Below, one piece after another: positions 1-10,879 of a DNA stretch of 64,000 nt. This DNA is from Vibrio mimicus CAIM 602 (GTDB taxonomy: Bacteria > Pseudomonadota > Gammaproteobacteria > Enterobacterales > Vibrionaceae): the NCBI RefSeq assembly GCF_000338875.1, contig NZ_AOMO01000030.1, positions 97,849 to 161,848 of the forward strand. The letters are read 5' to 3'. The stretch's first letter is position 1. The number at the start of each line of letters is the position of its first letter. A program made the translations under genes and the position numbers. Below the pieces are notes generated by a model. That model was not told the DNA's origin. It did not search any database and saw only the letters and a program-made list of their open reading frames with translations.

Positions 1-69
1 TAGCTCAGTTGGTAGAGCGCAACCTTGCCAAGGTTGAGGTCACGAGTTCGAACCTCGTGTGTCGCTCCA
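1..69 (+). tRNA. tRNA-Gly (GCC), 5' end cut by window
   Basis: Identical over its whole length to the complete tRNA-Gly at 231-306, but the first seven bases of the acceptor stem lie outside the window. The D arm, the anticodon loop with GCC, the T arm (GTTCGAA) and an encoded CCA end are all visible. Confidence 0.95.
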
Positions 70-133
70 AATTTAATGATATGGCGTTAAGCGGTATCAA
101 AAGATGGTGTCTTCCATCGCAAAGATTTTGCGT

Positions 134-220
134 GCCCTGGTGGTGAAATCGGTAGACACAAGGGATTTAAAATCCCTCGACTTTCGAGTCGTGCCGGTTC
201 AAGTCCGGCCCGGGGCACCA
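134..220 (+). tRNA. tRNA-Leu (TAA)
   Basis: An 87-base class II tRNA with an encoded CCA. The acceptor strand GCCCTGG pairs with CCGGGGC, the anticodon loop TTTAAAA gives anticodon TAA, and a long variable arm (CTCGACTTTCGAGTC) marks leucine. It sits between two tRNA-Gly copies and was probably co-transcribed with them. Confidence 0.95.
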
Positions 221-230
221 TCTCCATTTC

Positions 231-306
231 GCGACACTAGCTCAGTTGGTAGAGCGCAACCTTGCCAAGGTTGAGGTCACGAGTTCGAACCTCGTGTGTC
301 GCTCCA
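231..306 (+). tRNA. tRNA-Gly (GCC)
   Basis: Complete 76-base tRNA with acceptor GCGACAC pairing GTGTCGC, anticodon GCC at 264-266, T loop GTTCGAA and encoded CCA. It is the last gene of a tRNA cluster and is followed directly by a terminator hairpin. It duplicates the partial tRNA at the window start. Confidence 0.97.
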
Positions 307-313
307 AATAAGA

Positions 314-339
314 AACCCTGCTCATTGAGCAGGGTTTTT
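314..339 (+). terminator. Terminator of the tRNA operon
   Basis: AACCCTGCTC and GAGCAGGGTT form a 10-bp stem with a three-base loop, followed by a T run. This is a classic rho-independent terminator eight bases after the tRNA-Gly CCA. Confidence 0.9.
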
Positions 340-533
340 CTTTATCTATCTACAATAGTTTTATCATTCTTAATCTGAGTTCTAATGCACGTATTTGCAT
401 TAGCATCTGCTCAATGATCCTGATTTTTGTGCTACACGTCACGCGAATTCCTCTCTTTGCATGTACAATTTCCACAGTATTAATATGGAAAATGGTTGAT
501 TTGAAATCATCCATTAAGGGTATGGTCGAGATA

Positions 534-1649
534 ATGGAATCTTTTCAATGGGACAAATTTTTTGAAACAGGGATTGATGAGGTTGATGAGCAGCATCAGT
601 ATCTAGTGAATATCGTCAACCGCTATAGCTCTTTATTGGCTGAGAACCATGTGTCGCTGGATGAGATACGTTTAGCACTGTTCGAGTTATCTCGTTATTC
701 TGAATACCATTTTAAAGAAGAAGAAAAACTGATGCGCGAAGTCGGTATTTCGCCGCTGCATCTAGAACAACATATCCAAGTACATCGTTCCTTTATGTCA
801 GAAGTTTTTAGCATGCAAGCCTTCATTCATGATGTTGATGACCGATCCGCTGTCCAATTACTGGAGTTTCTTACTCACTGGTTGGCTTACCACATTCTTG
901 GCATGGATCAGAATATGGCGCGGCAGGTGATGGCTATTCGTTCGGGGATGAGCGCGAAAGAAGCCTATGCGAAAGAAGAACGTGAAAAAAATGCCGCGAC
1001 AGAGCCGTTACTGAACGCTTTGAATGCGCTTTTTGATCAAGTTTCTGAGCGAAACCGTGAGTTGGTGAAGTTGAACCAATCGCTTGAGGAAAAGGTGATT
1101 GAGCGTACAAAACAGCTCTATCAAGCCAACCGACAGCTGGAAGCGCTTTCGCTAACGGATAGCCTGACTGGGTTGCCAAATCGCCGCAAAGCGATGCATC
1201 AATTAGCACTACATTGGAACCTTGCCAGAGAACAAAAAAAACCTTTTGTTTGTGTCATGATCGATGTGGATGGTTTCAAAGAAGTGAACGATAGCTATGG
1301 GCATGACATCGGCGATAAGGTACTCACTATCATTGCTCATGCGTTGAAAGATCATTTTCGCAATGATGATCTTGTATGCCGATTAGGGGGGGATGAGTTT
1401 CTAGCCATTTGCCCTAATACGGATGCTGTTAGCGGGGTACATATTGCTGAACATGTTTGCGATGAAGTTGAATTATTGGAGATACCAGTCGAAGGGATCC
1501 ATTGGCAAGGCAGCGTCAGTATGGGGGTCGCAGAATTCGACCCGAACATGAAGGATCACCATGAATTATTGCGAGCGGCCGATCAGGCAGTTTACCTTGC
1601 CAAAAATAATGGGAAAAATCGTGTCTGTGCTTTTAATCCTCCAGCCTAG
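534..1649 (+). CDS. Bacteriohaemerythrin-diguanylate cyclase
   Basis: Predicted cytoplasmic c-di-GMP synthase whose output is likely tuned by oxygen or redox at a di-iron centre. Residues 1-130 are a bacteriohaemerythrin domain with the iron-ligand pattern: DEQH, EYHFKEEE, HLEQHIQVH and a final HILGMD. A coiled linker (ERNRELVKLNQSLEEKV) leads to a C-terminal GGDEF domain with an intact GGDEF motif. An RNDD I-site lies five residues before it, so product inhibition is expected. I recognise this as the V. cholerae protein studied as Bhr-DGC (VC1216, from memory). The start is chosen where the haemerythrin domain begins (MESFQWD). In-frame ATGs at 522 and 414 are alternatives, and the 414 extension would be hydrophobic and unlike the family. 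Confidence 0.9.
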   Translation: MESFQWDKFFETGIDEVDEQHQYLVNIVNRYSSLLAENHVSLDEIRLALFELSRYSEYHFKEEEKLMREVGISPLHLEQHIQVHRSFMSEVFSMQAFIHDVDDRSAVQLLEFLTHWLAYHILGMDQNMARQVMAIRSGMSAKEAYAKEEREKNAATEPLLNALNALFDQVSERNRELVKLNQSLEEKVIERTKQLYQANRQLEALSLTDSLTGLPNRRKAMHQLALHWNLAREQKKPFVCVMIDVDGFKEVNDSYGHDIGDKVLTIIAHALKDHFRNDDLVCRLGGDEFLAICPNTDAVSGVHIAEHVCDEVELLEIPVEGIHWQGSVSMGVAEFDPNMKDHHELLRAADQAVYLAKNNGKNRVCAFNPPA

Positions 1650-2131
1650 ACAAGCGATTTGAGCATCCACACATCACAACCGTTATGTTCAGTTCCGGGC
1701 ATGGGGTGAGGTAGGTGCTCAAAACCAAGCTGCTGATAGAGTTTAATGGCTTGAGTCATGTTAGTGAGTGTATCCAAATAACATCCTGAATAGCCTTGCT
1801 GCTTTGCAAAAGTTAAACAACGTTCACTGAGGGCTTTGCCCACACCATGCCCACGGCTTGTAGGGAGTAGAAATAGTTTTTTCAGTTCACACAAATCCGC
1901 ATGGTGAGCAAAAGGTGCAATACCGCCACCGCCAACCACTTCGCCGTCCAAAATTGCAACAAAATACGCGCTGCGATCTTGTTCTCGATAATGCTGACTC
2001 ATGGCAAGCACTTCGGCATCCGAAGGGCCAAAACCTTCACCAATGGCACCAAACTCAGCGCCAACGGTTTGGATAATCTGGCAAATAGCAGCATCAAATT
2101 CAGGTTGAATGGGGACAATTTCCAGTGTCAT
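1646..2131 (-). CDS. GNAT family N-acetyltransferase
   Basis: 161 residues with the acetyl-CoA binding core of the GNAT fold: a central beta-4 segment LCELKKLFLLPTSRGHGVGKAL containing the R/Q-x-x-G-x-G/A loop (RGHGVG), then CYLDTLTNMTQAIKLYQQLGF with the usual C-terminal LYxxLGF element. The substrate cannot be told. The start has a good AAGGA site. It is convergent with the diguanylate cyclase, overlapping its 3' end by four bases, and divergent from pheS. No terminator separates the two convergent genes. Confidence 0.85.
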   Translation of the reverse strand: MTLEIVPIQPEFDAAICQIIQTVGAEFGAIGEGFGPSDAEVLAMSQHYREQDRSAYFVAILDGEVVGGGGIAPFAHHADLCELKKLFLLPTSRGHGVGKALSERCLTFAKQQGYSGCYLDTLTNMTQAIKLYQQLGFEHLPHPMPGTEHNGCDVWMLKSLV

Positions 2132-2273
2132 TGAGATTCCTTGTGATTGGTTTTATGACGACGATGGCTGTTTTTTAACACGCCCAAATGAGTTGTCAAT
2201 CAATGCGCCTTGGCTAAGTGCTTTTCAAGTGCATGAATAATGCACCAATAATGCATACACGGTGGATTTCAAT

Positions 2274-3405
<1,132 letters not shown>

Positions 3406-3431
3406 TTCAGGGTCCCAAAGAGGTATATACA

Positions 3432-5819
3432 ATGAAATTCAGCGAATCATGGCTTCGTGAGTGGGTTAACCCGGCAATTACCACTGACGAATTAACTCAC
3501 CAAATTACAATGGCGGGTCTGGAAGTGGATGACGTACTGGCAGTAGCTGGTGTGTTCGACGGCGTAAAAGTGGGTCACGTGGTTGAGTGTGCTCAACACC
3601 CTGATGCCGACAAACTGCGCGTTACCAAAGTCGATGTGGGCGAAGAAGAGCTTCTGGACATCGTGTGTGGTGCAGCCAACTGTCGTCAAGGTCTGAAAGT
3701 TGCGGTTGCAACCGTAGGCGCGACGCTGCCAGGCGATTTCAAAATTAAGAAAGCCAAACTGCGTGGCCAGCCTTCACACGGCATGCTTTGTTCGTTCTCT
3801 GAGCTGGGTATCGATGTTGAATCGAACGGCATTATGGAACTGGCTGAAAACGCACCGATTGGTATGGATTTCCGCGATTTTCTGTCACTGAACGATGTGA
3901 CTATCGATGTGGATTTGACGTCTAACCGCGCGGACTGTTTCAGCATCCGTGGTCTGGCTCGTGAAGTGGGCGTACTGAACCGTGCGGACGTGACAGCGCC
4001 TGCGGTGAATGCGATTGCAGCAACCATCAATGATACGATTTCAATTGACGTGAAAGCGCCAGCGGCGTGTCCACGTTACCTTGGTCGTATCGTGAAGAAC
4101 GTGAACGTTCAAGCGCAAACTCCATTGTGGATGCAAGAAAAACTGCGTCGTTGTGGTATCCGCTCTATCGATCCGGTGGTTGATATCACTAACTTCGTGA
4201 TGCTGGAACAAGGTCAGCCGATGCACGCGTTTGATCTGGCGAAGATTGAAGGCGGAATCGTCGTTCGTCTGGCTGAGCAAGATGAAAAACTGACTCTACT
4301 TGATGGTTCAGAAGCAAAACTGAACGCAGATACGCTAGTGATTGCGGATCAACAAAAAGCGCTGGCGATTGCCGGTGTGTTTGGTGGTGAACATTCTGGT
4401 GTAAGCACTGACACTAAAGATGTATTGCTAGAGTGTGCTTTCTTCGCGCCAGACCACATTCGTGGTCGTGCACGTAGCTACGGCCTGCATACGGATTCTT
4501 CAATGCGTTTTGAGCGTGGTGTGGACTATGCTCTGCAACACGCAGCTATGGAGCGCGCGACACAGCTACTGGTTGAGATCTGTGGTGGTGAAGTTGCACC
4601 AGTGGTAGCAGCAGAATCAGCCGCCGATTTACCAAAACCAAACCAAGTGGTGCTGCGTCGTAGCAAACTCGACAAGTTGCTGGGTCATGCGATTCCTGAT
4701 GCGGATGTGGTAGAAATTCTTGAGCGTCTGGGCATGCAAGTGGCGACTACCGCAGAAGGCTGGCAAGCGACTGCGCCAACATGGCGTTTTGATATTGCTA
4801 TCGAGCAAGATTTGGTGGAAGAAGTAGGCCGCATCTACGGTTACAACAACATTCCTAACCAAGCGCCAGTGGCAGCGTTGAACATGAATCTGCATAACGA
4901 AGCGAAACTACCACTGAAGCGTGTTCGCGATCTGCTGGTTGACCGTGGTTACCATGAAGCGATTACTTACAGCTTCGTTGAGCCTGAGCAGCAAAAACTG
5001 GTTGTACCGGGCGTTGATGCGCTAATCCTGCCAAACCCAATTTCAGCTGAAATGTCGGCGATGCGTTTGAGCTTGATCCAAGGTCTGCTGAACACTGTAG
5101 TTCACAACCAAAAGCGTCAGCAACCTCGTGTTCGTTTGTTTGAATACGGTCTGCGCTTCATCCCTGATGCAGCAGCAGAAAACGGTATGCGCCAAGAGCC
5201 AATGTTGGCGGGTGTGATTTCTGGCGCTCGTGGTGAAGAGCACTGGAACATGGAAACCGCGACGGTTGATTTCTTCGATATGAAGGGCGATCTGGAAGCG
5301 GTTCTTGAACTGACAGCAAAAGGCAAAGCCTATAGCTTCGCAGCAACTAAGCATCCAGCACTGCATCCAGGTCAAGCCGCAGCGATTATTGTTGATGGCA
5401 AAGAGATTGGTGTGATCGGTACTGTTCACCCTGAACTCGAGCGTAAGTTTGGCCTCAATGGCCGCACTATCGTGTTCGAGATCGAGTGGAATGCGATCAA
5501 TACTCGTGTGATCCCTGAAGCAGCAGCGATTTCTAAGTTCCCAGCAAACCGTCGTGATATCGCGTTAGTGGTTGATGGCAACATCGCTTCTGGCGAAATC
5601 GTTGAGGCATGCCGTGTTGCGGGCGGTGAGTTGTTGAAAGACGCGAAACTGTTCGACGTTTACGTGGGTAAAGGCGTTGAAGAAGGTAAGAAGAGCCTAG
5701 CTATTGCGCTGACTCTTCAATCGGTTGAACGCACTCTTGAAGAAGCTGATATCGCTGCTGCGGTAGAGGCGATTGTTCAAGCTGTGTCTGCCCAGTATGG
5801 TGCGGCTCTGCGCGACTAA
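3432..5819 (+). CDS. pheT: Phenylalanyl-tRNA synthetase beta subunit
   Basis: 795 residues, identical in length to E. coli PheT. The N-terminal tRNA-binding (EMAP/OB) domain (about 40-150) is followed by the B3/B4 editing domain, which removes mischarged Tyr, a B5 domain, a degenerate catalytic core and a C-terminal ferredoxin-fold anticodon-binding domain (about 700-795, from [13 protein letters not shown]). It forms the heterotetramer with PheS. The gene ends 32 bases before a strong terminator, so ihfA, which follows it as in E. coli, probably also has its own promoter. Confidence 0.98.
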   Translation: MKFSESWLREWVNPAITTDELTHQITMAGLEVDDVLAVAGVFDGVKVGHVVECAQHPDADKLRVTKVDVGEEELLDIVCGAANCRQGLKVAVATVGATLPGDFKIKKAKLRGQPSHGMLCSFSELGIDVESNGIMELAENAPIGMDFRDFLSLNDVTIDVDLTSNRADCFSIRGLAREVGVLNRADVTAPAVNAIAATINDTISIDVKAPAACPRYLGRIVKNVNVQAQTPLWMQEKLRRCGIRSIDPVVDITNFVMLEQGQPMHAFDLAKIEGGIVVRLAEQDEKLTLLDGSEAKLNADTLVIADQQKALAIAGVFGGEHSGVSTDTKDVLLECAFFAPDHIRGRARSYGLHTDSSMRFERGVDYALQHAAMERATQLLVEICGGEVAPVVAAESAADLPKPNQVVLRRSKLDKLLGHAIPDADVVEILERLGMQVATTAEGWQATAPTWRFDIAIEQDLVEEVGRIYGYNNIPNQAPVAALNMNLHNEAKLPLKRVRDLLVDRGYHEAITYSFVEPEQQKLVVPGVDALILPNPISAEMSAMRLSLIQGLLNTVVHNQKRQQPRVRLFEYGLRFIPDAAAENGMRQEPMLAGVISGARGEEHWNMETATVDFFDMKGDLEAVLELTAKGKAYSFAATKHPALHPGQAAAIIVDGKEIGVIGTVHPELERKFGLNGRTIVFEIEWNAINTRVIPEAAAISKFPANRRDIALVVDGNIASGEIVEACRVAGGELLKDAKLFDVYVGKGVEEGKKSLAIALTLQSVERTLEEADIAAAVEAIVQAVSAQYGAALRD

Positions 5820-5851
5820 GCCTGAGGCAAGTTCGCTTCAAGCAAGATGAT

Positions 5852-5878
5852 AACAGGCTCCTTGGAGCCTGTTCTTTT
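5852..5878 (+). terminator. Terminator after pheT
   Basis: AACAGGCTCC / GGAGCCTGTT stem of ten base pairs with a TT loop followed by CTTTTAT. Confidence 0.85.
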
Positions 5879-6257
5879 ATCGCTACAATGTGGAACTAGG
5901 CCAACAACTCTCTGATTTTTAGATGAAACTAAGAAAAAAATTTTTGGCGTATCGAAAAAAATTATCTACGCTAAATAGTGATGAGGGTCTGAAATTCATT
6001 TTAGTGACAATGATGTAAATAACTAAAATTTCAGATTTTTTTCCTCTTGTGATTCAAGAGAGAGCAAGTGATTTTTTGAAAGAGATGTAAATCGTAACGT
6101 TTTGAATCGCTTAGTGAGTAATAAAAAAGTTGGCGAAAATCAGAAGGTTGGCATACACTTTCACTGTTCGGCGGTTAGGTTATTGATTGGTCGAACAAAA
6201 ATTGCTTTGGCGCTGCCAACCAGCAGCAAGGTTTAACTTAGCTTTGAGGGAAGTTTT
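5879..6257. other. AT-rich intergenic region before ihfA
   Basis: About 380 bases with no plausible gene, very AT-rich between 5925 and 6140. Placed after a terminator and directly before ihfA, it most likely carries the ihfA promoter and any autoregulatory IHF sites. I could not pick a single convincing promoter or IHF consensus match by eye. The ihfA ribosome site is GAGGGAAG just before the ATG. Confidence 0.5.
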
Positions 6258-6554
6258 ATGGCGCTCACAAAGGCCGAATTGGCTGAAGCCCTGTTCGAAA
6301 GGCTCGGCATGAGCAAGCGGGATGCCAAGGATACGGTTGAAGTGTTTTTTGAAGAAATTCGTAAAGCACTGGAAAGTGGCGAACAGGTAAAACTCTCCGG
6401 TTTTGGTAACTTTGACCTACGAGATAAAAATGAACGTCCGGGTCGAAACCCAAAAACTGGTGAGGATATTCCTATTACCGCTCGACGTGTCGTAACGTTC
6501 CGCCCAGGGCAAAAATTGAAAGCCCGTGTCGAGAACATCAAAGTCGAAAAATAA
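6258..6554 (+). CDS. ihfA: Integration host factor alpha subunit
   Basis: 98-residue HU/IHF-fold DNA-bending protein that pairs with IHF-beta. The sequence has the family signature [22 protein letters not shown] with the conserved proline of the beta-arm tip ([10 protein letters not shown]), which intercalates in DNA. Residues 1-45 form the helical dimerisation body. Length matches E. coli IhfA (99). The location downstream of pheST is the same as in enteric bacteria. It is followed by its own terminator. Confidence 0.97.
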   Translation: MALTKAELAEALFERLGMSKRDAKDTVEVFFEEIRKALESGEQVKLSGFGNFDLRDKNERPGRNPKTGEDIPITARRVVTFRPGQKLKARVENIKVEK

Positions 6555-6565
6555 GACCGAGCAAT

Positions 6566-6593
6566 AGACCACGCCCGAAAGCGTGGTCTTTTT
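6566..6593 (+). terminator. Terminator after ihfA
   Basis: AGACCACGC / GCGTGGTCT nine-base-pair stem with CCGAAA loop and a T run, 12 bases past the ihfA stop. Confidence 0.9.
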
Positions 6594-6659
6594 GCTTTTG
6601 TCTCTTCATTTTAATGAGGAAGCGCAACCTGAAACTTCGAGAGGCTGCGCCTATATCTT

Positions 6660-7439
6660 TTATGCCGCTTGAATATGCGTGGTGATGTATGGCTGCCAAG
6701 CCTGCTGGTAGAGATCACGTGAGGTTGAGCGCATCTTTGCAATCTGGGCATGTTCCCATTCTGTTAAATCACGCTGCTCTTGGTGAGCGGTGCGCTCAAT
6801 GTTTTGAATCTGTTCGTATAGCTCATGCTCTGCGCCACTTTTTACTTCTGCAATAGCCGCTAAATGAAACTGAACTTCGGCGATGATTTTCGTTTTAGGG
6901 AGTTGAACCAAAACGTTGAGATCGCGATAACCCGATTCAGCCGGATTCTTAAAGCGATTTTTGACTTTAACAATCGTCGCTTCTCGGTTCAGCGTCTCGT
7001 AGGCGGTCACAAGGCTTGCTACATCATTCGCTACGATAGTCGCTCGCGCTAAATCCGTAATGCGTTCTGCTTGCCCATCTAATTCCAAAGCCACTTTTTC
7101 TAATGCACGTTGGTGTGATTTGGCTCCAGCGAAATAAGCTTGAGTATCTGTAAGTAGGGCAGTGCTCTTACACAAAGTCTCTAATTCGATCTGAGCTTGA
7201 TGCGCTTTGCTGTACAGCACATCAAAATCTTGGTAAGGCTGGGTGACGGGATAATTCTGGCTAGAGATGCCGTACAAACCACTTAAGCTATGGCGAAATA
7301 GCTTAGAGCTGACTTCATTTTGTTGGGACTCTTCGCGGTTATCTTCAGTTGAGTTTGAGGTTAATGGTATAGCCGCCAAAACGGGAGCACGGCTCAACAG
7401 CAATAGCATTAGTGCCGTTGTACGTAGCAATAGACTCAT
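6660..7439 (-). CDS. relV: RelV-type small alarmone synthetase
   Basis: 259-residue protein matching the RelA/SpoT synthetase domain: ITDLARATIV, a KVKNRFKNP segment, the SGYRDLNVLV strand and EVQFHL, where the glutamate-containing EVQ motif is typical of (p)ppGpp synthetases. No HD hydrolase, TGS or ACT domain is present, so it should only synthesise. I recognise it as RelV, the third V. cholerae alarmone synthetase (VC1224, from memory). Residues 1-22 (MSLLLRTTALMLLLLS..) look like a signal peptide or membrane anchor, which is odd for an enzyme using cytoplasmic GTP and ATP. AAGGAG precedes the ATG. Convergent with ihfA. Confidence 0.88.
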   Translation of the reverse strand: MSLLLRTTALMLLLLSRAPVLAAIPLTSNSTEDNREESQQNEVSSKLFRHSLSGLYGISSQNYPVTQPYQDFDVLYSKAHQAQIELETLCKSTALLTDTQAYFAGAKSHQRALEKVALELDGQAERITDLARATIVANDVASLVTAYETLNREATIVKVKNRFKNPAESGYRDLNVLVQLPKTKIIAEVQFHLAAIAEVKSGAEHELYEQIQNIERTAHQEQRDLTEWEHAQIAKMRSTSRDLYQQAWQPYITTHIQAA

Positions 7440-7778
7440 TCACTCTCCTTAGCTTGCGCTGTTGGGTCAAAAAGTGGACCTAGAAGGCGTTTCCTGACAG
7501 TGCAATTAAAGTTTGTTCAATGTGTTCAATTTCCGCTCACTATGATCAATTGGGTCGATGAGTACCGTTTCCAATCGAATTCCCACTTCCATTTGTAAGA
7601 ATTTGTTATCCATCACATAACATAGGCATAGATTCAGACTGTCCCTTTTAGGCAGAGTTCCATCACTAGGAGTAAACAAATGTAACAACGTTGACTAGAA
7701 CGATGGGGCTAAATTCGTGCTACCGCAACTCAGGCAGATCCGTTACTCTTGGCGATAACAAAAAGAGAGGAGTAAGAG
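7440..7778. other. Intergenic region between relV and tpm
   Basis: About 340 bases between divergent genes. It must hold promoters for both. A 60-codon open frame on the minus strand (7506-7688) has no recognisable family and no strong ribosome site, so I do not call it a gene. The tpm ribosome site is AGAGAGGAG at about 7763-7772. Confidence 0.4.
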
Positions 7779-8417
7779 ATGCGAGATCCTGAGTTCTGGC
7801 ATAACAAATGGGCGGCTAACCAGATTGGTTTTCATCTGGAAGATGTGAATCCGTTACTGATTCGTTTTTGGTCTGAAACAGCACCTAAACGTGATGATAA
7901 AGTGCTAGTGCCTTTGTGTGGTAAGAGTGAAGATCTAGTATGGCTTGCTAATCAGCATGACAGTGTTCAAGGGGTTGAGCTGAGCCAAATTGCGGTACGT
8001 TCTTTCTTTGCCGAGCATTTTTATACCCCGACGGTGACCCGACTCAACGCGCAACATGAGTTGTATCAGTTTGATGAGCTGGCGATTTTTACCGGCGATT
8101 TTTTCACGGCTCCCGTTGAATCTGTAGATTTGATTTATGATCGCGCAGCGCTAGTGGCATTACCCAAAGAAATGCGTTCAGACTACGCGCAGCGTTTACT
8201 GCAACTGCTTAAACCGGGTGGACGGGTTCTACTGGTCAGTATGGACTACGTGCAAACTGAGCTGCCGGGGCCACCATTCTCGGTTCCTGAATCGGAAATT
8301 CGTATGTTGTTTGCTCATTGCGAGGTACGACGGGTTTATCAAGATACGACTATCGATCCACATCTGAATAAGCGAACTACAGCGGGTTTGAGTCGTTTGC
8401 GGAAGAGGTTTGGGTGA
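7779..8417 (+). CDS. tpm: Thiopurine S-methyltransferase
   Basis: 212-residue class I SAM-dependent methyltransferase. It begins with the TPMT signature ([23 protein letters not shown]) and has the family-specific SAM loop [15 protein letters not shown], then [11 protein letters not shown]. Bacterial TPMT enzymes methylate thiopurines and also tellurite and selenite species; the natural substrate in Vibrio is not known to me. Length agrees with E. coli Tpm (about 217). Single gene with a downstream terminator shared with purT. Confidence 0.93.
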   Translation: MRDPEFWHNKWAANQIGFHLEDVNPLLIRFWSETAPKRDDKVLVPLCGKSEDLVWLANQHDSVQGVELSQIAVRSFFAEHFYTPTVTRLNAQHELYQFDELAIFTGDFFTAPVESVDLIYDRAALVALPKEMRSDYAQRLLQLLKPGGRVLLVSMDYVQTELPGPPFSVPESEIRMLFAHCEVRRVYQDTTIDPHLNKRTTAGLSRLRKRFG

Positions 8418-8467
8418 TTGAGAAAGGCGAGTGACTTTTACTCCATGACCGTCACTAAGTAGAAATG

Positions 8468-8497
8468 AAAAAAGCGCGCTGAAATAGCGCGCTTTTT
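8468..8497. terminator. Bidirectional terminator between tpm and purT
   Basis: AAAGCGCGCT / AGCGCGCTTT with a GAAAT loop, with A run on one side and T run on the other. It can stop transcripts from both convergent genes. Confidence 0.88.
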
Positions 8498-8526
8498 GAT
8501 GGTGCTGATAACGATAGGGGGCTGAA

Positions 8527-9702
8527 TTAGTAATGGATCTTCACTGCTTTCGCACATTCAATCGCACGATCAGTGGCTTCCTGTGTGGTTTTGCCACGGC
8601 TTAGCGCAACACCCAAACGGCGACGACCAGCGATGTCCGGTTTTCCAAACAAACGCACTTGCGTGTGAGGAATGCTTAATGCGTCGTCCAACCCACTAAA
8701 TTGAATGTTTTGAGACTGGCCTTGGCCAAGAATCGCGGCTGAGGCTGATGGTCCATATTGCACAATTTGGCCAATAGGCAGACCAGTAAACGCGCGCACA
8801 TGCAGGGCGAACTCAGACAGTTCTTGGGAAATCAGCGTGACCATTCCGGTATCGTGTGGGCGAGGAGAGACTTCGTTGAAGATGACTTTATCGCCTTTCA
8901 CAAACAGTTCAACGCCAAACAAGCCATAACCACCGAGAGCATTGACGACTTGTTCTGCTACGTATTCAGCGGCTTTGATGGCATTTTCCGACATCACTTG
9001 TGGTTGCCATGACTCACGGTAGTCTCCATCTTCTTGACGATGACCGATAGGTGCACAGAAATGAACACCATCTACGGCACGCACTGTCAGCAGCGTGATC
9101 TCGTAATCAAAGTCGACAAAGCCTTCAACAATCACACGGCCTGCGCCACTGCGCCCGCCTTGCTGAGCGTACTGCCACGCTGCTTCAATTTGTTCTGGGG
9201 TGCGAATAACACTTTGTCCTTTGCCTGATGAGCTCATGACTGGCTTACAAACACAAGGTAGACCAATGGTTTCTACTGCTGCGGCAAAGCTTTCGTAGCT
9301 ATCCGCGAATTGATAATGGGAAGTCGGCAGACCCAACTCTTCCGCCGCGAGTCGACGAATGCCTTCACGGTTCATAGTCAGGCGAGTGGCATTCGCGGTA
9401 GGAACGACATTTAAGCCTTGTGCTTCTAACTCGACCAATTTGCTCGTGGCAATCGCTTCAATTTCGGGTACGACAAAATGAGGTTTTTCTAAATCAATGA
9501 CTTGTTGTAATGCATCGGCATCAAGCATATCAAATACATGGCTGCGATGGGCGACCTGCATGGCAGGTGCATCGGCGTAACGATCACAGGCGATCACTTC
9601 AAGGCCAAGGCGTTGGCATTCAATCGCCACTTCTTTACCGAGTTCACCAGAGCCAAGCAAAAGTACTCGTGTTGCGTTATCCCGAGTTGCTGTCCCAAAC
9701 AT
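8527..9702 (-). CDS. purT: Formate-dependent GAR transformylase
   Basis: 391-residue ATP-grasp enzyme that makes formyl-glycinamide ribonucleotide from formate, ATP and GAR in purine synthesis. The N-terminal pre-ATP-grasp domain carries [19 protein letters not shown]. The ATP-binding core includes [13 protein letters not shown] and [33 protein letters not shown], with the Mg-binding glutamates. Length equals E. coli PurT (392). The start is the ATG at 9702, six bases after AAGGA; a TTG two codons upstream is less likely. Confidence 0.97.
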   Translation of the reverse strand: MFGTATRDNATRVLLLGSGELGKEVAIECQRLGLEVIACDRYADAPAMQVAHRSHVFDMLDADALQQVIDLEKPHFVVPEIEAIATSKLVELEAQGLNVVPTANATRLTMNREGIRRLAAEELGLPTSHYQFADSYESFAAAVETIGLPCVCKPVMSSSGKGQSVIRTPEQIEAAWQYAQQGGRSGAGRVIVEGFVDFDYEITLLTVRAVDGVHFCAPIGHRQEDGDYRESWQPQVMSENAIKAAEYVAEQVVNALGGYGLFGVELFVKGDKVIFNEVSPRPHDTGMVTLISQELSEFALHVRAFTGLPIGQIVQYGPSASAAILGQGQSQNIQFSGLDDALSIPHTQVRLFGKPDIAGRRRLGVALSRGKTTQEATDRAIECAKAVKIHY

Positions 9703-9856
9703 AGACAATCCTTATAGTAAATCAGTCAACATTAGCAAAAAACAGCGGCCATGATACTGGAACAAAGCAGAAAAGAAAACGTTTGCTTCCCGCTGTAACC
9801 AGTCAGATTAGCTCATGTTTGGGTCAAGTTGATGACAGTTTTGTGGAGAATGTCCA

Positions 9857-10732
9857 TCACAGAGAGAGGGCGATAAAGAGCAAAATGGGTAGGCTCAATA
9901 AGCTGAAGAAATTCCCAAATAGCACCATAGCGGCAACCTGAGCCGGTTCTATGTGGTAGCGTTCGGCAAAGAGGTAGTTCATCACCGCAGGTGGCAGCAT
10001 GGTAAACAGCACCATCATTTGCAGTTGTAGAGGTGGCAGTGGAATGAAAAAGTAAATCACTGCAAATGCACAAGCGCCAGTAAGCAAAGATTGCACAGTA
10101 GAAATGATGCCCACTTTCAGGCCATCTAAGCGCAGATTAATCATCTGCGAGCCGAGTGAAAGCAACATTACAGGGACGGCGGCTTGTCCGAGTAAAGAGG
10201 TGGCGTTATACAGTGGTGACCAGACGGATATACCGCTGAGATTAAGAATCATGGCAAGTAACGACGCCAGAAAAACAGGTGCACTCAGCACGGTTTTTAA
10301 CACGTTACCTTTGCTCAGCATGGCGACGCCTAAGCTAATGTGCAGACACATTGAGACCACAAACAGCAAGACGGCTGAGGGGAGTGCGCTTTCGCCAAAA
10401 GCATAGGTAAAAAGGGGAATCGCTAAATTGCCACTGTTGCGAAACATGTGTAGCGGAGCCCATGTTTTAAATGACCATCCGCCGAAACGACACACTCCTA
10501 GCATCAATACGCCAGGCAACAATACGGCAACGAGAGCTGAGATTAGCAGGGGTGTCTGCTGTGTATCCAGCGGCATGTTGACTAGTGAGGAAAACACCAA
10601 CGCGGGAACGAAAGCATCCATATTGATGCGATTGATCGGGCGAAAATCGGGCTTTAGCCAGAGACCAATCAGGTAGCCAATCAGCACCAAGCTGATGACA
10701 GGAAAAAGAATCGCGATAATTTGTTCGAACAT
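9857..10732 (-). CDS. AEC family transporter
   Basis: 291-residue membrane protein with about ten hydrophobic segments in two five-helix halves. The hallmark MFRNSGNLAIPL of the auxin efflux carrier (AEC) family is at about residues 97-108, and a second-half copy PPAVMNYLFAERY lies near the C terminus. Members carry organic acids such as malate or malonate; the substrate cannot be assigned here. The ribosome site is weak. It stands alone between purT and cdd. Confidence 0.85.
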   Translation of the reverse strand: MFEQIIAILFPVISLVLIGYLIGLWLKPDFRPINRINMDAFVPALVFSSLVNMPLDTQQTPLLISALVAVLLPGVLMLGVCRFGGWSFKTWAPLHMFRNSGNLAIPLFTYAFGESALPSAVLLFVVSMCLHISLGVAMLSKGNVLKTVLSAPVFLASLLAMILNLSGISVWSPLYNATSLLGQAAVPVMLLSLGSQMINLRLDGLKVGIISTVQSLLTGACAFAVIYFFIPLPPLQLQMMVLFTMLPPAVMNYLFAERYHIEPAQVAAMVLFGNFFSLLSLPILLFIALSL

Positions 10733-10844
10733 AGCCCGATAGAGATGTGTGTAAAACCATCAAATTATCAGGCTTTGTTTAGCGCGTCATGGCAGGCAAT
10801 GGAAAAGTGTGCGCGCGACATCTTTAGCAAGATAGTGGCTATAC

Positions 10845-10873
10845 AAAAAATTAAGAGGCCGATGGCCTCTTAA
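10845..10873 (-). terminator. Terminator after cdd
   Basis: TTAAGAGGCC / GGCCTCTTAA with a GAT loop. Read on the minus strand it is followed by AATTTTTTG, so it ends the cdd transcript. Confidence 0.88.
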
Positions 10874-10879
10874 TTCGAT

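Noticed and set aside
1..306. Duplicated tRNA-Gly as attachment-site repeats of an integrated element
   Set aside because: Only a tRNA-Leu lies between the copies and both are full tRNA genes with normal flanks; this is an ordinary tRNA cluster.
7506..7688. A 60-codon minus-strand frame between relV and tpm
   Set aside because: No ribosome site, no recognised family and it occupies the divergent promoter region.
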